A program made the position numbers and the translations under genes. From assembly GCA_030549495.1 (NCBI GenBank), contig JAUIRK010000015.1, positions 1 to 64,000 on the forward strand: a stretch of DNA of 64,000 bases. The letters run 5' to 3'. Under the pieces are notes generated by a model. It was given only the letters and a program-made list of their open reading frames with translations, was not told where the DNA came from and made no database searches. Below are positions 52,740-64,000 of the stretch, piece by piece (position 1 is the stretch's first letter; every line of letters starts with the position of its first letter). Source of the stretch: Nectonema munidae (lineage: Eukaryota > Nematomorpha > Nectonematoida > Nectonematidae).

Positions 52740-55700
52740 CAACAAAATTTTGTATGAATCCAATTATGATTCTTTTTGATTTAAAAACTCTTTTAGTTAT
52801 GAAAAATCAGGCTTAGAGCATTCAGTATTCACTCAAAAGTATGTAAGTTTATCAGAGATAAGTGTTACACTTTATAGACGTTTTAAAATTAAATTTGAAA
52901 TAAAATATTTTTTATACTTCAGCCATTTGCACAGACCACCAAAACGGATTTTGCTTTAGATTCAAAATTTATATATATGGAGTCAAGTACCTACCTTTCA
53001 AGAAAAGCCTACTCTGCTTGCAATATTTTTTAAACTCAAGTTTTACCATTTTATAAGCCTGCATAATTTATTCTAAATGTAGGCTGTTCTCTTTGTTAAA
53101 AAACTGTTCACTTATCTATTTCAAGGAATCAGAAAAAAAGAACAGGAAATAGATATTTTTGTAATACGATTTCGATCCAACTACTAGAAAATGGCACGAT
53201 TCTTAGGATTCACCGTCCCATGAAAAATTTCAACCTTTTTAATTTAAATTATTATTTATATACGCTCTAGACATAATATAAATCAAACATCTTCATCCTG
53301 TTCTCACAAGCAGGTCCATTCTTAAAGATCCCTGAAAAATATGGACGCGGGCTCCATTGAAAATGTCAGTTCGGTCACCCAATATCAATTCAGATTGGAA
53401 ATTTGAAAAAAATGAAAAGTTTAGAACTAAAATCGCAAGTTCCCGTATACTATATTTATAAATTCAGGGTATTTATAAACTCAAAATAGATGTCTTAAAG
53501 AACATAAATACCAAATTTGAGTTGAATCAGAAAAAGTTTATTAGATTAAGCTGTTTTTGCTAAGGAGACGATAAGATAGATTAAAAAATTAGTACCAATT
53601 TGATATATCGAACATGAATAATCGCTGAGAAACGCAAAAGTTATACGCATTTAAATATTTCACTAATATTTGGCTAAGTACTCTAAAAAGTTTCAAGAAA
53701 GTAAATTTGTAAACTATGCATATCCCTTAAATATTTTTTCCTAGACCCACTATTTGAAGTATTTCTGCCTACAATCTTGTGTAGGTAAAAGAGGTTATTC
53801 AAAATAAAAAGACCTCAAAAGCATAGTTCGATAATAGGGGTGCACCTTCTTGATAAAAACACTTCATGGTGAGGTGCCTTTATCTGATAGTTGATTACGA
53901 GTCATCAAGTAAAAAGGCATAAATAGTACTATAAGACAAAACCTAAAATAATTATTATGCTACCAATATTTGTAGTCATACATGTATGGCACAGTGTTAA
54001 TTTACAATTATATATTTTTTCTTCACAATCTTCCCATTAACATCATAACAAAAACTATTCTAAGTCTTTACATCTTAAATTAATAACAAATGTGAAATAT
54101 TTTTACTTGCTGATCGAATTTTTTTGTTATCCGAAGACTCAGTTTTTATAAAATGAAACTTCAATTACGCAAAATAGGTGATAAAAATATTGATTTTAGA
54201 TTAAAAAATATAGTATATGCACTATTATTCTAATAGAACAAGTCACCAAAATACATTGAAATAAAAATTTTCTAAAAATTTCATGCTATAATATCTCTAT
54301 AAAATTCATATAGAATAATAAAGGTATCAATTAGTTAGTTTAGAAAAGTTGCATCACTAATCAAAAAATAAAAACATTTACTGGAAATAAAATCTATCAA
54401 TTATTTTACCCTTGAATTGAGTATATTTACAATTTCATTTAACGACATTATAAGTTTGACGAGTTAAGTCATAAAAAGTAATAAAAGAAGAAAAATAATA
54501 TTAGCTTCCCACGCAAATAAATCGTTTAATATTTTTATATTGATGAGTATATATTATTAGATAAGGTCAGTTCTTTATAAAAGAAAAACTTTATCATCAA
54601 ATTAGGCTAATTTATGTTTATTTATTTTAAAGTGTGAAAATATCAAAGAAGTACGCAAAATCTTTGAATAATGCTAATATATATGGGTCTAACAATATAT
54701 AGACATTTTTATTACATGGTCAATATATTAACAAGCCATTCTTTACAATATAATTTTTTACATGACAATATATAGAATCTAAAATAATTTAATTATGATT
54801 CTTTCAAATATATTTCTAAAATGCTAAACTTTATTGAATAAATTCCCAAGCTTTTTGCCATTATTGTATACTTTTTGACAGAAAAAATTTTCATTGCACA
54901 CATGTATGTTTTAATTTATCTATCAATTCTTATATATTCTTATATAATATTTTATTTTTCACTTGATTTAATATGTTTTGTAGTTTTATTGTGTTCTTTT
55001 TTAAAAATATATCAGATACATTTAAGCGTTCTAACTGAAATGCCTTTTAATATAAAAATTTTAATTAATTTTAATATTACATTTTTATTTAATTTAAATA
55101 TGAATTTTATATAAAAACAATTATTAAGATAAGAAATTATTTATTCCAGCTATTATAGTCAATTATTGAAAATTTTTCTCCTTTCTTAATATTTTAGATC
55201 GCACATCATTTTCTATATTTTCATTCACATAGACAACAGTATAAATTGTCCAAAATTAGGCCTTATGACTCAGATTGGCAACCCATACTCTATAGGTTAA
55301 GAAAAAGAAACGTTATAAATTACTATAAAAATCAACAATATCTTATATTTCTTTTTTTAGTTATTTGTATTGAATTCAAGGGGAAAATGATCGTTCATAG
55401 ATGGACATATGATAATAATGATCACGATTGGGAATTAAACCCAGACCACTTTAATCTAAAAACTAAGATTTTCAATATAGCGAGGCTTCCCTGAAATTTG
55501 AAAAAATAATTTCCAAAAATATGAGTTCAACCAATTGATAATCATTTTAACTAGAAGCTATATTATTCATAACTGTTACTATATATTAAACTGTTCTATA
55601 TATCAAACTGTTATCTGCTCTTCTTTAAAATTATTTGTCAAAAAAATGAGTAAAATATCATTTTTCGTCTTAAATTTAAAACATCTAAGCTACAAAATAA

Positions 55701-57984
55701 ATTCTACTTGCATGATTTTTTTTGAATAAATTTGTCATAATTTTTATAATAAACCAAATTTGGGCCGGGTAATGTGCGATTGCCTGTAAACCAACATATG
55801 GGGCTTTTGTATGGTGGCGCATCAAACCAACCAACTTACCAACCAAATTTGGTGATTAATTCACGTAAATTTTTTACCGGTCAGTAAATTTACTTTCACA
55901 GGTGACTTATCACCGAATATTTTCTTCCATATTTTAAAATAAACTTATTAATATGGAGCAAACCGATCATGATCAATTTGATTCTCAAAATATTTTTGTT
56001 AATTAACATTTAAATGTATGTTATTCATTACCATGGTCAGAAATATTTAACAATTTTTGTTCCATTTAGCAAATAGACCTTTATTTATTTCATCATGACT
56101 AAATTTTTATCAATCTATACCTAAGAAATGAATATTATATTCAGTGTGGTTAAAACGGTTATATATATCGTTAATCTAGCGTTAAAAAAAGTATATATGC
56201 AATCCGAATTGATAAAAAATTTCTCTCTATTGATATAATAGTGATTCTATCCAAGATATTAATAAGGATGTGACCAAATCTCTACTGAAGACAATTCGAA
56301 ATCATGTTTGCTAAAAGCTCACTATGTTTAAATTTATAGATTTTTATTTTTCCTCTATAGATTGGACATTTATTATAATATAAATGATAAATAATTGATT
56401 CAAAAGTAAAATTTTTATAAAAATTCATTTATAATGCCATGGTAAAAAATTACTATGTGCTACTCTAACTAGATATAGATTATTTATATCTTAAGTTTAT
56501 CCATTCATGTGTATTCTAACTAAAGAGTCAACTTTGAATCAAGTATCTTGTTAACCCTTAGTGCGTCTATAAATTAATTGTACAAAATTAGCAGAATTAT
56601 ATCTCTTAAAATTTCTTGACATTTCCTAAAATCGTTAGCTGCATCTTTTGATACTATTTTCATGGTAGTTGAATGACCCTTTAATGTCAAAAACTGTCAA
56701 TCAAAATAAATTAAAATTTTTCAGTAAAATTTTGACATTATCTGCAGTTAACCTTATAACTTAAGTTCTATATTATATACTCCCTTAAAAAATTTTAATT
56801 ATATACAATTTTGAACGTATAACACTTTAAATATTTAATATTTTCTATAATCATGGCAAATTTTGAAATGTCACTTAAAATTTGATTGATGAGTAAATAT
56901 GTCTAATAAAATTCTTCAATTTTCTAAAATATAAGTTTTTATACTAATTGGTGTTGGTTTTTTCTGCTTCTTTTTAACATTTAGGTTTTAAAATAAAAGT
57001 GTCAATCAAATGTGCAGTTTACGTTCTAAATGTCTCCAAAACATTTTTACGAATTTTCAATAAAATATATGTTTTTATACCAAATTAAAGATGAATGTTT
57101 AATTTTTGGGCTCAGTTTTCGCATTTATTATTTCAAAATATCTGAAAGCCCTCAATCAGCTTTCCGGTTTATGTCTAAAAACTGTCTCTAAAAATATTTT
57201 CAAAATTTCAAATAAAATATCTGTTATTATACTAAATCGACTATGCTTATTTTATTTCTGTAGTTCATTTTGGCTAATACCTGTAAAAAATATCTGGAAG
57301 TATCAATTAAATTAGTGATGTATGCCTTAAAATCAATGTTGTAAAATGTTTTCAAAAATGGTTATATATTGGTTATATAGTAAAAATAGATTTTTTTTTA
57401 TATATTTGGCTTAAAATACTTTTTTCAATCATGTTGAGTATGAAATATTTATTTAAAAAAAACAAAACGTATTATTAAATCTAAAGATTAGTATGAGCGA
57501 AGGAAATAACCTGATAACTAATTGAGAAGAGACCGTAAACCTTTGAACTGCGATTGGTTGACAAATATTCAGGTTGAATATCTCTTCATATCACCTGATA
57601 GTAAAATACACGATAAGGATAAAAAAAAAGCTTAAGATCATCAAGAAGATTTTTTAATCAGAATGCTTTGAGAGAGAAAAAAATTTGTTCAAAATAAATG
57701 CTTAAAATTTTTTCGAACACAGATTACAGAAAATAAATTTTTAATGAAAAAATAGCTACCAAGAAAGGATCATCATAGAATAAATAGTAAAATTACATAC
57801 TCTATAGAGTATAGAAGAAACGATGTAGAGACTACCAGCCTATAACGAATTTGTAGCAAAAATGATGGAGTTCTTATCGAGATACCTAATTAACTGACAA
57901 AGGAAATATTTTGAGTGAATTAAACAGCTAAAGTTGGTTTATTAAATAAATTAAGAAACTAATTAGAAATACTGCAAGTAGAAT
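52740..57984. other. Very AT-rich intergenic sequence
   Basis: This is about 5 kb of low-complexity AT-rich sequence upstream of HID1. It contains a SINE fragment (53821-53883), a faint 150-bp periodicity (about 57000-57420) and a TTAACCCTTAGTGCG word near 56551 like a piggyBac end. Open frames here (54875-55114, 55246-55494, 55535-55729) have no family resemblance and are likely chance. The missing first exon of HID1 could lie here but was not recognised. Confidence 0.5.
53821..53883 (+). repeat. SINE 3'-end fragment
   Basis: GCATAGTTCGATAATAGGGG, CACCTTCTTGATAAAAACAC and GTGCCTTTA match the 3' half of the SINE at 60111-60250 (CATAGTTCGATAAAAG, CCTTCTCGATGAAAACAC, GTACCTTTA). The tRNA-like head is absent. 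Confidence 0.55.
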
Positions 57985-58830
57985 TTATTTTGAAGTTTAT
58001 ATATATTTGACATTGATTGCCAATTTTTTGACACGTTTAATTGGTTTTCATAAAAAATGAACATCCACACTAAATTCTACTTATTTGAAAATGGGTATAT
58101 ATATGTAAAAAATTTCATATAATTATTTGGTTAAAAAGTTTCTTTTTGAGATGAGCTGTCATTTATAAATCAATTTTTTTTGACAAATTTTATTGATTTT
58201 AATAAAAAATGAATATCACAACTGCATTCAGCATACTTGAAAATGGGTAGTGTAAAAAACTTTATATAATTATTTAGATATGAAGTTTCTTTATGAGATG
58301 AACTGTCATTAATCAATTTTTTGACAGATTTAATTAATTTTCATAATAAAATGGATATTACCACCGAATTAAGCAAACTTAAAAATGGAAAAATGGGTAT
58401 ATATGTGTAAAAACTTTATATAATTATTTAGATATAAATATTTTTTTGAGATGAGCTGTCATATATAAATCAATTTTTTGACAGATTTGATTGTTTTTCA
58501 TGAATAATGAATTCACCACAGAATTTATCTAATTTGAAAATGGGTATATATGTGTAAAAAACTTTATATAATTATTTAGATTTAAAGTTTCTTTGTGAGA
58601 TGAGCTGTTATTAATCAATTTTTTGACAGATTTAATTGATTTTCATAATAAATGAATGCACAACTGAATTCTGTATACTTGAAATATATATGTGTAAAAA
58701 ACTTTATATAATTATTTATATAAAAGTTTCTTTTTGAGATGAGGTGTCAAATATAAATCAATTTTTTGACAGGTTTGATTAATTTTGATAAAAAATGGAC
58801 ATCACCACTGAATTCAGCATAGGTGAATTA
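57985..58830. repeat. Satellite array, about 147-bp unit, 5-6 copies
   Basis: The marker GAGATGAGCTGTCAT recurs at about 58148, 58295, 58448, 58597 and 58736, giving spacings of 147, 153, 149 and 139. Each unit also carries CAATTTTTTGACAGATTT, GAAAATGGGTATATATGTG and AACTTTATATAATTATTTAG. Units differ by small insertions and substitutions, so the array is moderately old. Confidence 0.88.
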
Positions 58831-60110
58831 TATTTTTCACATCAAGAATATTTATTAAAACTTATTAATATCTGAGAAAAAAGAGGAGGCACTTTATGCC
58901 TCCTCCCAGCACTTGGACGGACAAATTTATCCCATCACTAATAGGGTTTAGACCCAGAGCCCGCGCAACCTATTTTATTTAACGCGCTTTCAGCTCCCTT
59001 CATTTTTCATTAAAAAATATTCAATCTATTGAACACTTTTCATTTCATTTTTTTCACGTTTTTTATTTTTTACAATGACATTTATATAATTTCCTTTTTT
59101 TCCCAATAAATATTTCATCCTCAACCAGTGGTAGGATACTGTACTTTACGTTTTGAAATTAAGGTACGGTGTGATAGCTTTTTTTATCAAAATTACGGTT
59201 CCAAATAACTTACGAAAAAAAAACTGAATTACAATAATTTTCGAAGTTCGGTACTATTCCAATTTTCTTACGATATTTTTATAAAGAATTTCTTTGAATT
59301 TACATTTAAGACAGCATGTGAACACATTAAATTACACACCAACTTTTGTTCTTTAAAACATTAAATTATTTCAGAATGGCTTATTATAACTGGGATAAAT
59401 GAGTTGGATAAAGATAACCCAATCATTGCAGAAAGAATATTGAAAGCATACTAAGTTAACATTAAACATTTTTTGCTTACTTAAATTACGTTTTTACGTT
59501 CCGAATTTTTTCTGTATTTCGTTCGATACGTTTTCTAAATATCCTACTTTTTTATTCCAATACGATTTTACTTTTCGAATAGAAAATTTAATTTAAAAAA
59601 TAGGAAATTTTTGTTCGTAACGTGATGTAGGCTATAACTGTACTCATCATGATTACGAGATTTTGATATAAAAAAGAAGAGTATAATAAACCAAAATATA
59701 TAAAAATATCTCTACTTGTACGATATAACCAATATAAAAGTATTGTCTCAAAAAATGTAGAGGAAGGATTTTTTGGAGAAAAGTGATTTGTAGGCATGCA
59801 TCACTTATTTGACGCACACGTGCACACAATTTTACAGCTTAATGACCCACAGGGAGTCAAAAATAAACTTTTAAATGTAAAAGATGTTTTTGAAATTTCG
59901 CATTTTTGAATTTGGATTCACGATTTTCAATCAAGTAAGCATTTTTATCAATAAAATGTTAAATATAAAAGAGTTTTTCGTTTGAAACTCTATAGAAATG
60001 TAAATTTTGTAGAAGGTATCTAATATGGACACTAAGTTTGTAATTATTTACAGATAAATTAAAAATTTTATAAATATCTGCGATTTTAATTTTGGTTTGG
60101 GGCTTGAATA
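58831..60110. other. AT-rich sequence after the satellite
   Basis: No gene was recognised. A short mixed-composition patch at about 58885-58990 (CCTCCTCCCAGCACTTGG) stands out and may be a repeat edge. The minus-strand frame at 59797-59588 is not convincing. Confidence 0.45.
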
Positions 60111-60250
60111 AGGTTGGTTAGATACTGTGTTTCGATAAGTTAAGGTTTTGGTTTCGATCCCGCATCGAGCCTACTTTCCTCATAGTTCGATAAAAGTTGG
60201 CGCAATTGGGCCTTCTCGATGAAAACACCCCATCGTACCTTTACCTTTAA
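60111..60250 (+). repeat. tRNA-derived SINE copy
   Basis: AGGTTGGTTAGATACTG stands in an A-box-like position, and TGGTTTCGATCCCGCATCG is a good B box. The 3' part (CATAGTTCGATAAAAG, CCTTCTCGATGAAAACACC, CGTACCTTTACC) is shared with 50648-50812 and 53821-53883. Confidence 0.6.
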
Positions 60251-62781
60251 TTGTTATTTCAATCATTGTTTAGTATAAAAATCAATAAAAAACTCATTTT
60301 ATTAGAAAATTTTTATTTTATTATAAAACGAATCTATAATGTTTCTAATTTAAACCAGGCAAACTTTAATTTTTTTCTGCAATCATAAATTTAATTTCAA
60401 ATTCTATATTTCTTATGCACTAATTACAAAAACTGAGTCGAGAAATGAAATCAGCATTGTCGATTTAGCATAAAAAATTGCTATTTTTTCTATTTTAAAT
60501 ATAAAAAATATTTTAAAAATTTCATTGGGTTTATTATTATATTCTTGCGTGCTTCCCACTATTGCTTTTAAATAAATCATTTTTTCTTTTTCTTCTTCTA
60601 TTGGCGCGGCTGATAAAATCGGGGAACAAAAATATTTGCAGATACCGATATCGATCTAACAAAAAAAGCCGAATAAACGGATGCCGATCTAATACTTTAA
60701 ATTAAGTATCAAAAAAAGGATAGAAAAATATGTCAGATAATTTTTAATGTATTGATGAATTAAAATACGACAAAATAAAGAAAGATAACATTTGTAAAAT
60801 AGGATATCCTGATTCCGTGCATTTTGATGGATATATATAGAGAATGGTATATAAACTTTAAAAAGGCAAAGGAACATTTTTATTGTCATAAAAGGAAGCT
60901 TGATGAAATAAAATATTGAAATCAGTTGTCACGAATATGTAAAGCTTTAGAAATACAAAAAGTAATATTGAAAACAAGGTAAATATTGAAAGCCTTTTCA
61001 ACTTGAGTACCTAACTTGTCCACAGTTTGCACCTAAAATGTCTCCCTCCTTCTTAAGATCGTCTTCAAATTACGTTGCATGTATTACATTTTTTTCCTAT
61101 TGATGAAGCATTTGTTTTCTATGGTAATTTCTTCGTCTTTGAAAATGTCTCTTTTATTCAAGTCGCATTTATCGTCCATGATTGCTCTTGAACCTTTCAA
61201 AAAATAATAAAACTTCTATAAATGAAATTACAAAAACGCATTCAACCATAAGATATGACTAAATCAATATCTACTATTTTCATACTTTAACCAATGTGTC
61301 TGCAAACCAAGGAAAATTACGCCATTTGGTTAAAAAAAAATTTTTGTGGCCCATGCATAAGAAAGATATACATGGATATATAATATTATTGGTCCAATAC
61401 AAAAAGTTGTTTAGAACTTGTAAAAATTATTATTATTCCAATAGATATCAACTTGAATATATAGAAATCGCTGTTTTTATAAGTATATTTTCTATATATA
61501 ATAATCAAAGAAACCTTTTGATTCAAAGAATTTACAAATTTCCTTCTTTCAATTCAAAGGGGATAGAGTGGGCATATATTAAAGTATTTTCGGGTATACA
61601 TTTTATAAGGTCGAAATATATTGACGCAATTAACTATTTTTGTTCTTCCATTTAAATCTTATTTCAAATATTATCTTAGCTACATATGGAATCAAATAGC
61701 CTAGTGCCTGATTTAATCTATAGTTTATGTGCAACATTTTTCTAGAATTTTATGCAATTTTACAATTTCCCTCTGTAACAGATGTTTCGATACATTTGTT
61801 TCTGATTTTGCAAATATAAATCTTGTGTACGAAAATCGACATAATTCATATAAAAGACAAAAATAAAGATATTTCATTTAATTTTAATAGAAACATTTTC
61901 CATCATCCAGTAAAATTTTGGATAGGGTTAACGAAAAAATTAAGCTATATTACTATCTACGATGAATTTGTTGTGTGAAGAAGATGTATTGTGTTCTGAT
62001 GTGCATAGATTGCACCCGCAATCTAAAAATAAAAATGGCTGCAATCGCCCCCACTTAAAATATTTGAACCGACACCCAAGGCCCCAATTTATATTTAAAC
62101 CCGCACCAAACACGTAATTTTAAATTTAAACCCTTAATCGCCCAAAATTATTTCCTTTTGATAAAGAATATAATTTAAATGCTACTGTTTCAGTGCCTGC
62201 GCTAAGCAAAAATTTTAGGGAGGGGAGGGGGCTTCATTGGGGCGCTAATTTTTGAACTATCAGATTAATCTGCTTCAAGGCGAAAAGAAAACATATGATG
62301 TATTTGTCAAGCCATATCTACACACATTACATTTTCATAAAGAAATTATCATGAATGCTAGATGTTTGTCATATTTTTTTAGGGTAATGACAATTTTTTT
62401 AGGGGAGCTTGAAAATTAGATGGAGGGTTGAGAAATAGTTGTATAGAGGGGGGGGGGGGGAGGGAGGGCTTGTGCCCCAAAATTTAATAAGTAGCGCGGG
62501 CTCTGTACTGTTTTTATATATTAAGTTTTTATGATGTTAGATTCGAAACAATATTCTATTTTTAATAGAGCAGCTTAAAAATAGAATATGATTGACGCTT
62601 TAGCTTTTAAAAGGTGATCTTGCAGAAATAAGATGGCCAGCAAACATGAAGTTACGCTCGCTAGCAGCGCTTGTTGCCATAATACATAAAACATTACTCG
62701 TAAAAACAGAAAGCGTAGGAAACTTTTTTCAATATAATATACTGTATTGTATATGTAATGAAAATCTACTTTATCGGTTGG
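60251..62781. other. AT-rich intergenic sequence with G-rich patches
   Basis: No convincing gene. The plus-strand frame 61296-61655 is AT-driven and matches no family I know. G-rich patches at about 62215-62235 and 62448-62470 (a run of ten or more G) resemble the G runs inside hAT-type MITEs elsewhere in the window. Confidence 0.4.
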
Positions 62782-62830
62782 CAGTGATTCCCAACCGGTG
62801 TGCCGCGCCGTAAGATTTTTTAAGAGTACC
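62782..62830. repeat. hAT-type terminal motif, solitary
   Basis: CAGTGATTCCCAACCGGTGT resembles the common hAT terminus CAGTGGTTCCCAACC. No opposite end was found downstream, so this is a truncated MITE. It partly overlaps a meaningless minus-strand frame. Confidence 0.45.
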
Positions 62831-63058
62831 GCCAAAATTGTGCAACTACTTTAAAACTTAACATTACATATTTGTATTATTATATTTTCTGTCATAGCAG
62901 GTATTTTCATATATGTAATGAAATGTACTTACTGATGTTGCACTTTATACACGCAGATATGAGATATGAATGAAAATCTTATAAATTTTACCATTTTTTA
63001 AGAATTAATTCGTAACTTCCAGCAATTTTACAAGTTAATCCGCTATACTAATATTGAA

Positions 63059-63079
63059 CCCCCCCCCCCCCCCCCCCCC
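63059..63079. repeat. Run of 21 C
   Basis: A homopolymer of 21 cytosines lies in an otherwise AT-rich region. It is either a genuine simple repeat linked to a decayed MITE or a consensus artefact. Confidence 0.9.
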
Positions 63080-63689
63080 TTAGTAACAAATGTTTTGAAC
63101 AAATGACCCACACCCGTAATTTATGTGCGGGTACTGCAAATTCGCGCGAGTGACCCGCCCTGTGCAAACGTATAATATAAATCAGTTTTTTGAATAAGCT
63201 ACACAATGAAGGTAGTATTAATTAATATTAACTACCACAAGTAGAGCAATCTTGTTATAGAATTCATACACACTAACTGTGTCTATTTGAAAAAACTCGC
63301 CTCTATTGGGAGTTGAATCACTGTGTTCTGAATATCACTTTTTCAAAGACTTTTTATATAATCCTCTCTTATATGCAAATCTTAAAAAAATAATTAAAAA
63401 AAATAATCATCATATTTTAATAGAGACTCTGAGAGAATATTCATTATTTAGACGTGATCAGTAATGGAAATTTTATTTTATTTTATTTGAAATATTTTGA
63501 AACGTAATTTATTTTATCAAATGTATGCTATATTGATATGACAAAACATGAATAGCATAAATCTATTAAGCAAAAACGAAACCATGAACCACATGCGGTG
63601 TCTACAAAGTTCGTTTACATTTTAAAATTTTTGTAACTTTTTGAATACTCTGGTTGCGTCGATGATAAGCCACAGTCTGCTAGGCTATG
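63080..63689. other. AT-rich intergenic sequence
   Basis: No feature is recognised between the C run and the mariner-like fragment. Confidence 0.4.
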
Positions 63690-64000
63690 TTGTTTGTGAA
63701 GAAAGTGTAGCATCCGTTGGAGAAGCCTTTAGGTCAATTTCATAAAAGTTTTTAAGATGAGCATGAGTAGAGCTGAGCTTTTCCAAGTCTATTGTGCATA
63801 AGATTCTGCATGGAAACTTGCAAAATCCAATTGCATCCTGTTAGAAGAGGACTAACAAAGACGGCTAAATTTCTGCCATCCCTTCAATGGAAAACTTAGC
63901 AAAAATGATGTAATTTAAAGTAATTTAATGTTCTCTGTGATGAGACAACATTACACATTAGTGGCATGGTCAACAGACATAACTACTGGATATGCGGAAT
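63690..64000 (+). pseudogene. mariner-like transposase fragment, cut by the window edge
   Basis: Plus-strand frames carry LSFSKSIVHKILHGNL (about 63775-63825), a helix-turn-helix block like the KSTVHKILH motif of mariner-type elements, and DETTLHISGMVNRHNYWICG (about 63940-63998), the region of the second catalytic aspartate (SDEATFHLSGKVNRHN in relatives). Stops and frame changes lie between them. The third catalytic residue would lie beyond the window. Confidence 0.75.

Noticed and set aside
54875-55729. Three plus-strand frames as a cluster of small genes
   Set aside because: Their residues (I, F, Y, N, K) simply reflect very AT-rich DNA.
61296-61655. 119-codon plus-strand frame as a gene
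   Set aside because: The composition is that of AT-rich background, with no motif, splice context or family resemblance.

Overview
The window looks like part of an AT-rich, transposon-dense animal nuclear genome. Introns are long and AT-rich with GT-AG borders, there are two multi-exon host genes, and almost every DNA transposon superfamily common in arthropods is present, along with RNase H-bearing LINEs, an RTE-like LINE and tRNA-like SINEs. I infer an arthropod, possibly a copepod, but no sequence here fixes the species.

Host genes. A plus-strand Rab8-type GTPase gene (six exons, 7826-15247) encodes about 225 residues ending in the prenylation box CSIL. Its catalytic switch II glutamine is replaced by histidine (DTAGH). 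A minus-strand gene fills 23322-48524. Fifteen short exons, most with matching phases and good splice signals, together match HID1, the Golgi/trans-Golgi protein of dense-core vesicle biogenesis. Its first exon and its last exon or exons were not found. The two genes are convergent, and both act in the secretory pathway.

Layout. 1-5140: minus-strand I-like LINE (ORF1 with zinc knuckles; ORF2 with endonuclease, reverse transcriptase and RNase H). 5420-7330: decayed related LINE on the plus strand, head to head with the first. 7826-15247: Rab8. 15599-16329: hAT remnant. 16892-18624: broken piggyBac transposase gene. 20871-21010: foldback MITE. 23322-48524: HID1, whose introns hold an RTE-like LINE with a PHD-like finger (26708-30294), a Tigger element (34779-37057), hAT elements (37180-37762, 40104-42692) and a transposase-like element of uncertain superfamily (45360-47552). 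48591-48722: piggyBac-like MITE. 48902-52471: 3.57-kb hAT-type element with a perfect 8-bp target duplication and no transposase, carrying two oppositely oriented copies of a smaller element built from short GACAATTCGCCCC-type repeats. 52566-52731: short hAT-type MITE, also with a perfect 8-bp duplication. 53000-63600: very AT-rich sequence with a 147-bp satellite and SINE copies. 63690-64000: mariner-like fragment cut by the window edge.

Most other open frames are chance products of AT-rich sequence or lie antisense to transposons. No CRISPR array, rRNA gene or intact tRNA gene was seen, and no coherent retrovirus-like element was recognised.
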